Origin: Oceanobacillus damuensis
Lineage (GTDB): Bacteria; Bacillota; Bacilli; Bacillales; Amphibacillaceae
Length of the DNA stretch: 57,286 nucleotides
Assembly (NCBI RefSeq): GCF_001618145.1
Contig: NZ_LQNF01000030.1
Location: forward strand, 1 to 57,286
Direction of reading: 5' to 3'
Below are positions 8,992 through 17,719 of this stretch, one piece after another. Position numbers and translations under genes: made by a program. Below the pieces are notes generated by a model that ran no database searches, was not told the DNA's origin, and worked only from the letters and a program-made list of their open reading frames with translations. Position 1 is the first letter of the stretch. Every line of letters begins with the position of its first letter.

Positions 8992-9681
8992 CTACATCAT
9001 CAGGGAGACAAGTGCCGGTGCAATAATGGAGACGATAACGGCACTAAGCACCATCGCAACCGTACTTACAGACCCGCCTAGCTGATCGTGTTCCATGGCA
9101 TGCGCAGTACCGATTGCATGGGAGGCACTCCCCATTCCAACTCCACGACCGATGACATGGTCAATTTTAAAAACTTTAAATACATATGGGCTCATGATGA
9201 CCCCGCCTATTCCAGCAATAATCACAAAAATCGCCGCCAAGGACATGACCCCTCCCATTGAATCAGCGATAGCCATCGAAACGGGAGTTGTCACAGATTT
9301 AGGGACAAGGGAATAAATGATAAAGTCATCGACACCAATCCATCCTGAAAGCAATATACCTGAACTCACTCCAGCGACCGCGCCTAGTAATGTGCCACAT
9401 ACAATTGGTATAATCAGTTCCTTCAGCAAATGCCGCTGCTGATACAGAGGATATGCCAAGGCCACAACAGCTGGACCAAGTAACTGATTAATCCATTCCC
9501 CACCAACCATATATGTATCGTACGATATATCAAAAACCAGCAGTACGGAGACAATTAATATCGAACCTAGAAAAATCGGCAGGGTTATCGGCAACATTAT
9601 TTTCTTATGCAGTTTCCAAATAGTGCTATAAACAGCTAATGTACCAACTATTGACAATAGACCAATCAGAATACTATTCAT
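8992..9681 (-). CDS. lrgB: LrgB/CidB-family membrane protein
   Basis: 229 residues, almost wholly hydrophobic, with about 6-7 membrane segments. It is the LrgB family: GTLLGAVAGVSSGILLS and the SASHAIGTAHAME segment near 190-205 are typical. LrgB works with LrgA in holin/antiholin-like control of murein hydrolases or, in B. subtilis (PftAB), in pyruvate uptake. Which role applies here cannot be read from sequence; no LytST-type regulator lies next to it. Its start overlaps the lrgA end by 8 bases. Confidence 0.85.
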   Translation of the reverse strand: MNSILIGLLSIVGTLAVYSTIWKLHKKIMLPITLPIFLGSILIVSVLLVFDISYDTYMVGGEWINQLLGPAVVALAYPLYQQRHLLKELIIPIVCGTLLGAVAGVSSGILLSGWIGVDDFIIYSLVPKSVTTPVSMAIADSMGGVMSLAAIFVIIAGIGGVIMSPYVFKVFKIDHVIGRGVGMGSASHAIGTAHAMEHDQLGGSVSTVAMVLSAVIVSIIAPALVSLMM

Positions 9682-10045
9682 GCTGAAACTCCTTTTTTCT
9701 GATCAGCCACTGACTGACCATTCCAGCAATCGCCATTACTAAAGCAGTGCTTATAAGAACAATGCCGACCACCCATAGAACTGTAGCCGAAAAAATTTCC
9801 ATATAATTCATAACGCCCACGGTTGCCGGGATGAAGAACAATGTTAAATGATTGACAAAAAGTTTTGTTCCTTCTTCAATCCAGGATACCTTGATTATCC
9901 CTGTTAAAAGGAAAATCAAGAATACTATCATCCCTATAACACTACCTGGAACAAAAAGATTGAATGTCTGCTGAACCAAGTTACCAAACAAAAAAATTAC
10001 GTATAATACAGCAATATGAAAAACGATTTTACTTATTTTGAGCAC
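9674..10045 (-). CDS. lrgA: LrgA/CidA holin-like protein
   Basis: 123 residues with four membrane segments, normal for LrgA/CidA. The FVPGSVIGMIVFLIFLLTG segment (about 31-49) is the family hallmark. It forms the partner of LrgB in the membrane. It starts with GTG, with GGAGTG about 8 bases upstream, and overlaps lrgB by 8 bases, so the two make an operon. A pyruvate-transport (PftA) role is the main alternative to holin-like control. Confidence 0.83.
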   Translation of the reverse strand: MLKISKIVFHIAVLYVIFLFGNLVQQTFNLFVPGSVIGMIVFLIFLLTGIIKVSWIEEGTKLFVNHLTLFFIPATVGVMNYMEIFSATVLWVVGIVLISTALVMAIAGMVSQWLIRKKEFQHE

Positions 10046-10383
10046 TTTCTAACACTCCAATGTTTATATGATTGATTCATTATAGCAAAAAAGATAAATA
10101 CTAAACTAGTAAACATACCCTATAAACGGTACATCTGCAGAAACATTATTTTGTAATACAACACATTAAACCCATTCACTCATGAGAGAACGAAAACTAA
10201 AAGAGACTCCTGCCATTTTTGACAAGGAGCCTCTTTGAAAGAAACATAGACTGTAAAGAACCAGATACAGTTCTGCAATCTTATATCCACTACCAATTCC
10301 AATCTCTCTGGACTTCTTAAATGGTAGCTAGTATTTAGTTCATTAATTGCACAAATATCTTTCTAATTTATACCCAAATCAAC
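10046..10383. other. lrgA to pstB intergenic region
   Basis: Contains the pst-operon terminator at 10199-10236 and about 145 bases between it and the pstB stop in which nothing is recognised. The lrgAB promoter should lie near 10060-10140, which is AT-rich, but no clear boxes can be assigned. Confidence 0.4.
10199..10236 (-). terminator. probable pst operon terminator
   Basis: AAAGAG-A-CTCCT (10200-10211) pairs with AGGAG-C-CTCTTT (10225-10236) with one mismatch. On the minus strand it is followed by TTTTAGTTTT. It lies about 150 bases after the pstB stop. Confidence 0.6.
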
Positions 10384-11208
10384 TTAGCCAAATCTACCAG
10401 AGATATAATCTTCTGTCCGGCTGTCTTCAGGATTTGTAAAGATGTTATTTGTATCATCGTATTCTACAACTTCCCCATTAAGGAAGAAAGCAGTTTTATC
10501 TGAAATACGTGCAGCTTGCTGCATGTTATGCGTTACGATAATAATCGAATACTCTTTCTTCAATTCCTGTACCAGTTCTTCAATCCTTAAAGTTGATTTT
10601 GGATCAAGCGCGGATGTTGGTTCATCCATTAAAATTACATTCGGTTCGATTGCCAGACAACGAGCAATACAAAGGCGCTGCTGCTGCCCACCGGAAAGTC
10701 CATAGGCATTTTCATTCAGTCTGTCTTTCACTTCATCCCATATCGATGCACCACGAAGACTTTTTTCCACAATTTCATCCAATACCTTTTTATTGCGGAT
10801 ACCATGGATCTTTGGTCCATAAGCAATATTTTCATAGATAGACTTTGGAAATGGATTCGGCTTTTGGAATACCATTCCCACGTGGGTTCTTAAATCTTCC
10901 ACTTTTAATGACTTATCGAGTATGTTCTTACCTTTATACGTGATTACCCCGGTTGTACGTACTGATGGCACAAGCTCCACCATGCGGTTTAATGTTTTAA
11001 TATAGGTGGATTTACCACAGCCTGAGGGCCCAATAATTGCAGTAACCTCTTTTTCATGGATAGAAAGGTTAACATCTTTTAATGCATGTGTTTCACCATA
11101 CCAAAGGTTTAAATCTTTCGTATCATAAACAACTTCATTGTTTTTCGTAGTGCTTGTCTCAGACTTAATGTCAACCTTGACTTTTTTCGTCTTTGTTAAA
11201 GGACTCAT
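10384..11208 (-). CDS. pstB: phosphate ABC transporter ATPase
   Basis: 274 residues. Walker A GPSGCGKS (residues 60-67), the signature LSGGQQQR and Walker [13 protein letters not shown] are all intact, followed by the switch [11 protein letters not shown] typical of PstB. It powers high-affinity phosphate import through PstC-PstA. The first 28 residues form a charged extension ([16 protein letters not shown]...) longer than in many homologues. It lies 36 bases after pstA in the order pstS-C-A-B. There is one pstB copy and no phoU next to it. Confidence 0.95.
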   Translation of the reverse strand: MSPLTKTKKVKVDIKSETSTTKNNEVVYDTKDLNLWYGETHALKDVNLSIHEKEVTAIIGPSGCGKSTYIKTLNRMVELVPSVRTTGVITYKGKNILDKSLKVEDLRTHVGMVFQKPNPFPKSIYENIAYGPKIHGIRNKKVLDEIVEKSLRGASIWDEVKDRLNENAYGLSGGQQQRLCIARCLAIEPNVILMDEPTSALDPKSTLRIEELVQELKKEYSIIIVTHNMQQAARISDKTAFFLNGEVVEYDDTNNIFTNPEDSRTEDYISGRFG

Positions 11209-11244
11209 TAATTTTCTCTCCTTCCTTTATTTCAGTATAAAAAA

Positions 11245-12129
11245 CTAATACCGTTGCTGAAATTTATTTCGAATAAAAATAGCAATTGAGTTTAATAGGA
11301 ACAACAATACCAAGAGGACAATGATTGTGGCCGCAGCCAGATATGCATATTCTTCAACAAGGGAGGAGTCTAGTGTCCAGTAATAGATTTGCATTGGTAA
11401 TGCTGTAAACGTATCAAACAATCCCTCAGGAAACGGTATCAGTAACGCCGGAATTCCGAGTACTGTCAATGGTGCTGTTTCACCGATTGCACGTGAAAGT
11501 GCCAAAATGGATCCTGTCAGAATACCAGGTAAAGCAGCAGGAAGGACAATATTTTTAACTGTTTGCCATTTAGTGGCACCCATTCCATAGGAAGCTTCAC
11601 TTAAATGCTGTGGCACTGCACGAATCGCTTCCTGAGCGGCGACAATTACGATGGGGAGGACAAGCAGCGAGAGTGTTAAACCACCCGCCATAACTACATT
11701 GCCAAAATCCATTGCCCTGACAAAGATCGTCAGACCCAATAGCCCGTACACAATCGAAGGTACTCCAGCAAGATTTGATATATTCGTTGCTATAAAGGAC
11801 TGAAATTTACCTTTCTTCGCATAAAGTTCCAAATAAATGGCTGTTCCGACACCAATAAAAAGAGTCACAGGAACTACAATGAGCATAAGCCATGAAGTAC
11901 CTAAGATAGCCCCCATTATTCCAGCACGTTCAGCAGCGGTTGATAATTTACCAGTCAGGAAATTCCAATCAATCCAGGCAGCACCCTCTGTAATCACACG
12001 AATTAACAGGACCGCCAAAACAACCAACCCAAATAAGGTAGCTGCTAAAAATAATTGTTTGACAATATCATTTTTGAGTACCCGGGAGTTCATCCGTTTT
12101 TGCACTTTTATATCATCAATATATTTCAT
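11245..12129 (-). CDS. pstA: phosphate ABC transporter permease PstA
   Basis: 294-residue inner-membrane permease with six predicted helices. The EAA-type loop for ATPase contact is visible (EASYGMGATKWQTVKNIVLPAALPG). It forms the phosphate channel with PstC. The start at 12129 is chosen because GGGAGG lies 9 bases upstream; longer frames would run into pstC. It begins 1 base after the pstC stop, so translation is probably coupled. Confidence 0.93.
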   Translation of the reverse strand: MKYIDDIKVQKRMNSRVLKNDIVKQLFLAATLFGLVVLAVLLIRVITEGAAWIDWNFLTGKLSTAAERAGIMGAILGTSWLMLIVVPVTLFIGVGTAIYLELYAKKGKFQSFIATNISNLAGVPSIVYGLLGLTIFVRAMDFGNVVMAGGLTLSLLVLPIVIVAAQEAIRAVPQHLSEASYGMGATKWQTVKNIVLPAALPGILTGSILALSRAIGETAPLTVLGIPALLIPFPEGLFDTFTALPMQIYYWTLDSSLVEEYAYLAAATIIVLLVLLFLLNSIAIFIRNKFQQRY

Positions 12130-12130
12130 T

Positions 12131-13087
12131 TTAATATTCCTCCCTAAACCTACGAGAGATGTATCTTGCAAGCAAATTCATAATCAGTGTGAATACAAAA
12201 AGCGTTAATGCTACAGCATATAAGCTGTAATATATCGTCGATCCGGCAGGTGCATCCCCTCCGGAGACTTCAACAATATATGCAGTCATTGTCTGCATAG
12301 ATTGGGTAATGTCGAAAGTAAAGTTTTTGGAGCTTCCACTTGCAATTGTAACAATCATTGTTTCACCAATTGCACGAGAAATCCCAAGCACGAAAGATGA
12401 AATTATTCCTGATAGTGCTGCAGGAATAACAACTCTAAATGTTGTTTCCAATTTAGTAGCTCCCAATGCCAGTGCACCTTCACGCATTGCATTCGGCACG
12501 GAGTTCATTGCATCTTCAGATAAAGAGGCAATCATCGGGATGATCATAACGCCCATCACAATACCAGGGCTCAATATATTTGTTGCACCCACTTCCGGGA
12601 AAACAGATCTAATAAGCGGGGTTACAAACGTAAACGCAAAAAATCCATATACGATTGTTGGGATTCCAGCAAGTATTTCCAGTAATGGTTTAATCGTTCT
12701 TCTTACTTTATCAGAAGCATATTCACTTAAATAGATTGCAGACATTAATCCTATGGGACCCGCTACCAGCATCGCAATGATGGAAGATATGACCGTTCCC
12801 ATTATCAAAGGCAAAACACCAAATTCAGGTGTCTGGCTTAATGGTTTAAGCACAGTACCCGTAAAGAACTCCCATATCGGAACTCTTCGGAAAAACTCAA
12901 TTGATTCAGCTAATAAGGTATAGATAATTCCTACTGTTGTCAGTATAGAAATTGATGCAATAATGATTAGAATAGTAGGAATCATCTTTTCCGTCAGATT
13001 GGAAAAATTCCTCTTCTTTTTCTTCTCAGCAATCATTTCTCTGACATTAACAGCGTTTTTTTTGTTCAAATCGCTGCTTGTTGCCAT
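12131..13087 (-). CDS. pstC: phosphate ABC transporter permease PstC
   Basis: 318 residues with a basic cytoplasmic N-terminus of about 30 residues and six membrane helices. The cytoplasmic loop REGALALGATKLETTFRVV matches the permease EAA motif. It pairs with PstA in the membrane. It is separated from pstS by an unusual 236-base gap that holds a palindromic repeat element. That gap is the only sizeable break in the operon. Confidence 0.93.
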   Translation of the reverse strand: MATSSDLNKKNAVNVREMIAEKKKKRNFSNLTEKMIPTILIIIASISILTTVGIIYTLLAESIEFFRRVPIWEFFTGTVLKPLSQTPEFGVLPLIMGTVISSIIAMLVAGPIGLMSAIYLSEYASDKVRRTIKPLLEILAGIPTIVYGFFAFTFVTPLIRSVFPEVGATNILSPGIVMGVMIIPMIASLSEDAMNSVPNAMREGALALGATKLETTFRVVIPAALSGIISSFVLGISRAIGETMIVTIASGSSKNFTFDITQSMQTMTAYIVEVSGGDAPAGSTIYYSLYAVALTLFVFTLIMNLLARYISRRFREEY

Positions 13088-13124
13088 TTTATTGGAGCAC
13101 CCCTTCCAGCGCTTTAAAAGTCAC

Positions 13125-13291
13125 AATAAGATGAGAGCATATAAAAGGTGTTCAACAAGCGGGGGTAAAGGAGACTTCGAATTTCTGACGTACTTTTCGC
13201 TGCTTCCGTTCAGCTGCTCAAAGTTACGCCAATTCGTTCTCGGTCCCTTTTGCCCTCCTTGAACTCACACTATGTCGGCTCTCATCTTATT
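13125..13291. repeat. 167-bp palindromic element between pstS and pstC
   Basis: Perfect 14-bp terminal inverted repeats, AATAAGATGAGAGC (13125-13138) and GCTCTCATCTTATT (13278-13291). The interior is itself an imperfect palindrome (GTTCAA..GGGGGTAAAGG on the left against CCCTTTTGCCCTCCTTGAAC on the right). The transcript would fold into one long hairpin. It is non-coding and lies inside the operon, 31 bases after the pstS stop. It may be a MITE-like insertion or an RNA element limiting read-through. Confidence 0.75.
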
Positions 13292-13322
13292 AGACTTCTG
13301 TTTTCAATTTTATTAATTTATT

Positions 13323-14363
13323 TTATTTAAGACCTTCTAAATCTTCAACAAGTGCTTGTGCTTCTTCGTCAGGAATTGGTGCAAATCCAGTTTCGCCTGC
13401 GAAAGAGTTAGCATTTTCCATTACATAAATTGCATAATCAAGTACTTGTGGTTTTTCTTGAGCATTGTTCACGTTCAAGTATGTGAATACTGGACGTGTG
13501 AAATCAGCATAGTCGCCATCTTCAGCAATTGTGTCAAGAGATGGTTCAACCGGGCCGTCTCCAAAGTCAATGCTTACTGCATTAATTTTGTCCTGGTTGC
13601 TGTTATAGTAACCAAAACCAAAGAATCCGATCGCGTTGGTATCTTCAGCAACAAGTGTAACTAGAGTAGAATATTCTTGTTGTAAATCAGTACCCTCAAC
13701 TAGATCTTGTTCTTCCAAAATATTTTCATAGAAGAATTCGTACGTACCATGGTTTTCGTTTGGACCATACGTGTTAATTTCTTCTTCAGGCCATTCAGGA
13801 TTAATATCAGACCAGTTTGTATATTCACCAAGGAATATGTCAACAACTTGTTCATCAGTCAATTCTGTTGCCCAGTCATTTTCAGGACTAGTAACAATTG
13901 TCAAACCATCCAAAGCAACTTTAAGTTCCTTAACTTCAATACCAAGTTCTTCTGCTTTAGCTAGTTCTTCGTCTTTAATTTGACGAGAAGCATCATTAAA
14001 GTCTGTCCCATCTTCTACAAGGAATTTTTCAAAACCAGCACTTGTACCAGCGCGGCTAACTTCTACAGATACACCAGGTTGTTCGTTAGTCATGTATTCC
14101 TCAGCAAGTCTTGCCATTAATGGATAAACTGTACCAGAACCGTCAATTACTACATTTCCTTCCAATTCTGCTGATTCACTATCCGTATCTTCTGATGATG
14201 TGTCCTCTGTATCTTCTGAAGTTGTGTCTTCTGAAGTTGTGTCTTCTGAAGCTGCTTCAGATCCAGTATCCTCTGTATCTTCTTCATCTGACCCTCCACA
14301 AGCTACGAGCACTACTGCTAATGCTGCAACTAGCAGGAACATAAGGTACTTTTTGTAATTCAT
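13323..14363 (-). CDS. pstS: phosphate-binding lipoprotein PstS
   Basis: 346 residues. A signal peptide ends in the lipobox LVAC with lipid-bearing Cys22. Residues about 24-68 are a low-complexity acidic linker built from SEDT/TEDT repeats, reflected as near-direct repeats in the DNA at 14165-14290. The periplasmic-binding-protein domain follows: DGSGTVYPLM binds phosphate, with GTSAGFEKF and NHGTYEFF further on. It captures phosphate outside the membrane for PstCA. It is first in the operon behind a PHO box. The acidic linker is common in halotolerant bacteria and probably spaces the domain from the membrane. Confidence 0.95.
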   Translation of the reverse strand: MNYKKYLMFLLVAALAVVLVACGGSDEEDTEDTGSEAASEDTTSEDTTSEDTEDTSSEDTDSESAELEGNVVIDGSGTVYPLMARLAEEYMTNEQPGVSVEVSRAGTSAGFEKFLVEDGTDFNDASRQIKDEELAKAEELGIEVKELKVALDGLTIVTSPENDWATELTDEQVVDIFLGEYTNWSDINPEWPEEEINTYGPNENHGTYEFFYENILEEQDLVEGTDLQQEYSTLVTLVAEDTNAIGFFGFGYYNSNQDKINAVSIDFGDGPVEPSLDTIAEDGDYADFTRPVFTYLNVNNAQEKPQVLDYAIYVMENANSFAGETGFAPIPDEEAQALVEDLEGLK

Positions 14364-14426
14364 TTTAAAATTGTCCTCCCCTGATTATGAACTATTTTTT
14401 TGGACGTTGTTTCGCCCTCAATTGAT

Positions 14427-14480
14427 AGTATAGTAGTGAAATGTTAAGAAAGTATGTGTCGAATGTTAAGGTTTTGTAAA
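14427..14480 (-). promoter_or_regulatory. pst promoter with four-repeat PHO box
   Basis: On the minus strand TTTACA, TTAACA, CACATA and TTAACA begin at 14480, 14469, 14458 and 14447, exactly 11 bp apart. This is the PhoP-binding pattern of Bacillus. TATACT (14432-14427) is a -10 box 9 bases further on. Phosphate starvation should activate transcription through PhoPR. The repeats are seen directly; regulation is inferred from known PhoP boxes. Confidence 0.85.
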
Positions 14481-14677
14481 GTTATAGGGATTTAGACTGA
14501 AATTCGGATAAAAAAAGACAAAAATAGGTAAATATAGGCATTGAAAAACCGGGCCTGCATGCCGATTTCGGCAATTATTCACTATACCGCGAAAGAATGA
14601 TCTCTTTTTTCTGCATTTTAACTTCATTGCCATTAATTTATAAGCTTCATCAAAATATCTTATTACATTAAAACACA

Positions 14678-15133
14678 CTATTTGTTAATTTTCGAGGTTT
14701 TTCCCTGAAATACAAAATATCTCATAAAGAAGAAGCTGGCTGATGAGGATAGAACCATTGCAGCTCCTTTGGCAATATTATGCTGCAGCAATACCGGGAT
14801 TGGCAACAAGCCAAGCAATGCAGAACCTCCAATAAAAACGATGTTGCTGATTATGAGACTGGCTAATGCCTGTATGGAAAAGAAAATAATTTCCTTCTTA
14901 TTTTTGATCGATCTTTTTCTGAATGTAAGATTTGCGTTGAACACATAGCTATTCGTTACAGCCAACGTGTAAGCAATCGTGTTGAATAATAAGAGCAACT
15001 GATTATCATTTGTCGGCCAGACAAACAGCATGAGGTTCAGAGCTCCTATATCAATCAGCGCATTGCTGCCCCCAATGGCGCTGAACTGCATAATTTCCAG
15101 TACAGTTTCTTTTCTTTTCGGTTTCTTTGGCAT
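14678..15133 (-). CDS. GtrA-like family membrane protein
   Basis: 151 residues with four membrane helices (about 15-40, 45-62, 82-105, 115-140) and a basic N-terminus. The order, with FSAIGGSNALIDIGALNLML early and NSYVFNANLTFRK in the middle loop, matches the GtrA/DPMS2 family. Members help flip lipid-linked sugars for wall glycosylation. No glycosyltransferase lies next to it, so the sugar is unknown. AAGGTGAC precedes the ATG. It is monocistronic, on the same strand as and upstream of the pst genes. Confidence 0.82.
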   Translation of the reverse strand: MPKKPKRKETVLEIMQFSAIGGSNALIDIGALNLMLFVWPTNDNQLLLLFNTIAYTLAVTNSYVFNANLTFRKRSIKNKKEIIFFSIQALASLIISNIVFIGGSALLGLLPIPVLLQHNIAKGAAMVLSSSASFFFMRYFVFQGKTSKINK

Positions 15134-15248
15134 ATGTGTGTCACCTTGTTCCCTGAAAGTTCTATTCTTTATTTTAGTTTTATCATAAGCGTATTTCTTT
15201 TACTATGGTAGCATTAAAGTGACTTCCAAGCTTTTTTTGAATAAGTTA

Positions 15249-15277
15249 TTGACTTTTTAAAAGATTACTATTACGAT
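15249..15277 (+). promoter_or_regulatory. promoter of the SAM riboswitch transcript
   Basis: TTGACT (15249-15254) and TACGAT (15272-15277), 17 bases apart, lie about 25 bases before the aptamer. Confidence 0.65.
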
Positions 15278-15300
15278 AGAAAAACAACTTTATAAACTTG

Positions 15301-15474
15301 ACTCTTATTGAGAGCGGTGGAGGGACTGGCCCGATGAAACCCGGCAGCCTTTCAGGGAAGATTATTTCCTGAAGTGGTGCTAATTCCTGCAAAATACTTT
15401 TTGTATTTTGATAGATAAGAGGGGACTGCTAATTAAAAAATGCAAATGCCTCTCATTATGAGCGGCATTTTTTG
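15301..15474 (+). promoter_or_regulatory. SAM-I (S-box) riboswitch with terminator
   Basis: Contains the S-box core: CTTATTGAGAGCGGTGGAGG, GGCCCGATGAAACCCGGCA and GGTGCTAATTCCTGC. The closing helix P1 is 15302-15308 with 15415-15421. Downstream, 15444-15450 with 15464-15470 plus an inner CTCAT/ATGAG helix forms an intrinsic terminator with T6. The 3' side of P1 (ATAAGAGG) can pair with CCTCT in the terminator to form the antiterminator. High SAM should stop transcription and low SAM should allow it. Confidence 0.95.
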
Positions 15475-15496
15475 TTTTCCTGAAAGGAGTGTTCAT

Positions 15497-16603
15497 TTGT
15501 CAATCGCAGCAGTAAAGGGAGCCCCAGGTCATTATCGTATTGGGGAAGGAGTTCTTAAAGAGCTGAACAGCCTTCTTTCAGAACTGAACATCAAAAAAGC
15601 ACATATCGTTACAGGAAAGAAATCATGGCAGGCTGCCCAACCGTACATGCCAGAGGAAATAATTCCTTTGAATTCGAATGCCATTACATTTGTAGAAGGA
15701 CATTGTACCGTGCATACAGCTGACAGCTTAGGAAAAAGATATATTGCGGATGGGGTCGATGCAGTGATCGGTATTGGCGGAGGAACCGCTCTCGATATTG
15801 CCAAAGCTTCTGCTGCAGAAGCTGGCGTGAAATCGGTGCTGATTCCAACCATTGCGGCCACATGTGCAGCATGGACACCATTAAGTGTCTTTTACCATGA
15901 AGACGGGAAGCACTCCCACTATACGGAATTCCCTGTAGCCAACACGCTCGTCCTTGTTGAACCAGCTATCATTGCCAATGCTCCACTGCAATACTTAAAA
16001 GCAGGGATTGGCGATACACTCGCTAAGTATTATGAAGCCGATGCACTCGTACAATCTTTCTATAAGGATCAGGAATTACCTGTTTGGCTTCAGGTGTCCC
16101 AGTTTACAGCCAAGCTTTGCCGCGATATCCTTCTAAAAGACGGCACGAGAGCAATTGCTTCAGCGGAAACAGGAAGTGTAACAGGCGAGCTTATCCGGGT
16201 AATAGAAACCATTATCCTTACCGGAGGAATGGTTGGCGGATATGGTGGCAAAGCAGGTCGCATCGCAGGGGCACATTCCATTCACAATGGATTGACAGAA
16301 GCTGAAGAGGTTCGTGAGTTTCTTCATGGCGAAATTGTATCCTATGGCATACTTATCCAGCTTGCATTGGAAAATAAAACTGAAGAATTGGAAAAACTCC
16401 TCGGTTATTATAAGGATTGGGACTTCCCAATCAATCTGGAAAGCTTCTCCATAAATCATGAAAACGAGGAGCTAATAAAAAGCATTATTACGAAAGCAAT
16501 ACTTCCACAGGAATCCATACACTTTATGGACATTCACATAACAGAAGAAACTGTATTGGAAGCAGTTAAAAAAGTGGAAAAACGATCTTACCAAAACACA
16601 TAA
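15497..16603 (+). CDS. iron-type alcohol dehydrogenase (GldA/HcxA-like), SAM-controlled
   Basis: 368 residues. IGIGGGTALDIAKA near residue 93 is the GGGxxxD NAD(P)-binding motif. ADTLAKYYE-like GIGDTLAKYYEAD near 180 and GAHSIHNGLT with EFLHGEIVSYG carry the metal-binding Asp and two His of the family. It is closest in feel to glycerol dehydrogenase-like and hydroxycarboxylate dehydrogenase (E. coli YbdH/HcxA) enzymes, which reduce 2-oxo acids. The start is TTG at 15497 with AAAGGAG 7 bases upstream; the longer frame from 15440 would begin inside the riboswitch terminator and is rejected. SAM control and a following metQ point to methionine metabolism, perhaps reducing the 2-oxo acid of methionine or 2-oxobutyrate; this is inference. 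Confidence 0.85.
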   Translation: MSIAAVKGAPGHYRIGEGVLKELNSLLSELNIKKAHIVTGKKSWQAAQPYMPEEIIPLNSNAITFVEGHCTVHTADSLGKRYIADGVDAVIGIGGGTALDIAKASAAEAGVKSVLIPTIAATCAAWTPLSVFYHEDGKHSHYTEFPVANTLVLVEPAIIANAPLQYLKAGIGDTLAKYYEADALVQSFYKDQELPVWLQVSQFTAKLCRDILLKDGTRAIASAETGSVTGELIRVIETIILTGGMVGGYGGKAGRIAGAHSIHNGLTEAEEVREFLHGEIVSYGILIQLALENKTEELEKLLGYYKDWDFPINLESFSINHENEELIKSIITKAILPQESIHFMDIHITEETVLEAVKKVEKRSYQNT

Positions 16604-16620
16604 TTACAGAAAGAGGGATA

Positions 16621-17433
16621 ATGATGAAAAAAGGATTATATCTAGGAATTACACTATTATTGATTGGATTACTGGCAGCCTGTGGAGGAGATGATGGTTC
16701 ATCAGATCTGCTTGAGGACGATAAACTCACAGTCGGTGTAACAGCTGGACCACATGAAGAGATTCTGGAAAAAGTTGCTGAGGTTGCTGAAGAGGAAGGT
16801 CTAACAATTGAAACAGTTATTTTCAGTGACTATGTTATGCCGAATGTTTCATTATCAGAAGGCGAAATTGACATTAACAGCTTTCAGACTGAACCATTCT
16901 TTGATCATATGAATGAAGAGCGTGGACTGGAACTCATTAAAGTTGCAGATACCGTTACTTTCCCAATGGGAATATATTCAGAGCAAGTTGGCGACATCTC
17001 CGAATTGGAAGACGGCTCAAGCCTGGCTCTTCCTAGTGACCCGACAAACAGCGGACGTGCACTTTTACTATTTGAACAGGCTGGACTGATTACCCTTGAA
17101 GAGGGATTGGGTGTCAATGCAACTGTAAATGATATCGCAGAAAACCCAAATAACTATGAGTTTATCGAACTCGACCCAGCACAAATCCCAAGACAACTTG
17201 GTGAAGTGGACGCAGCAGCGATTAACTCCAACTTTGCACTTGAAGCAGGACTTGTTCCCGGTAAAGATTCGATCTATATTGAGCAAGATTCTACATTTGT
17301 TAACTTGATTGCTGTACGTGAGGAAAATAAAGATGATGAAGTTGTTCAGCAGTTTATCGATATATATCAAACCGACGAAGTGAAACAGTTTGTTGAAGAG
17401 AACTTCGACGGATCAGTAGTTCCCGGCTGGTAA
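16621..17433 (+). CDS. metQ: MetQ/NlpA-family methionine-binding lipoprotein
   Basis: 270 residues. The signal peptide ends in LLAAC (Cys21), giving a membrane-anchored lipoprotein. The NlpA domain is intact: LTVGVTAGPHEEILEKV, the DYVMPN and NSFQTEPFFDHM segments, and ALPSDPTNSGRAL near residue 138. It should bind methionine for an ABC importer. No metN or metI lies here, so it must share a transporter encoded elsewhere. It is 17 bases after the dehydrogenase and under the same SAM riboswitch. The start is the first or second of two adjacent ATG codons. A structured repeat begins right after its stop. Confidence 0.9.
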   Translation: MMKKGLYLGITLLLIGLLAACGGDDGSSDLLEDDKLTVGVTAGPHEEILEKVAEVAEEEGLTIETVIFSDYVMPNVSLSEGEIDINSFQTEPFFDHMNEERGLELIKVADTVTFPMGIYSEQVGDISELEDGSSLALPSDPTNSGRALLLFEQAGLITLEEGLGVNATVNDIAENPNNYEFIELDPAQIPRQLGEVDAAAINSNFALEAGLVPGKDSIYIEQDSTFVNLIAVREENKDDEVVQQFIDIYQTDEVKQFVEENFDGSVVPGW

Positions 17434-17601
17434 AGAACAAAAGCGCAAGCGCCTTGATCACCCCCGACAAGCTTTAGTAGAAACTACCAGTGGCGTTCTT
17501 TGCCACAGGTAGTTTCTACTAAAGACCTCGAGGGGGTAGGCGCTGGAGCTGGCCGTGGCCGTTTATGTGTAAGAATTAATTGCTGCCAAAATATATACTT
17601 T
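17434..17601 (+). repeat. structured intergenic repeat, copy A
   Basis: Begins AGAACAAAAGCGCAAGCGCC directly after the metQ stop. The core folds as GCGCC/GGCGC, CCCCC/GGGGG, a perfect 16-bp helix (17473-17488 with 17508-17523) and TGGC/GCCA. The right flank reads GGCGCTGGAGCTGG to ATTGCTGCCAAAA. Nearly the same sequence is at 31894-32063, with a compensatory change in the helix. Confidence 0.88.
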
Positions 17602-17680
17602 CTTATTTTGAAATAAAGTCGACATGATCTTACTGCTCAAAACACGTGATTAAAACAAATACCCATGCCCAAATAAAATA

Positions 17681-17719
17681 AAAAAATCGAGGATCTAAGC
17701 AGTCGATCCTCGATTTTTT
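17681..17719. terminator. bidirectional terminator
   Basis: Perfect 15-bp stem, AAAAAATCGAGGATC (17681-17695) with GATCCTCGATTTTTT (17705-17719), with T-runs on both strands. It serves the 48-codon minus-strand gene whose stop abuts it. Confidence 0.85.

Noticed and set aside
14466..14678. 70-codon minus-strand frame after the GtrA-like gene
   Set aside because: Covers part of the PHO box, has no ribosome site and no conserved pattern.
15440..15496. N-terminal extension of the iron-type dehydrogenase
   Set aside because: Would start inside the riboswitch terminator; the TTG at 15497 has an ideal ribosome site.
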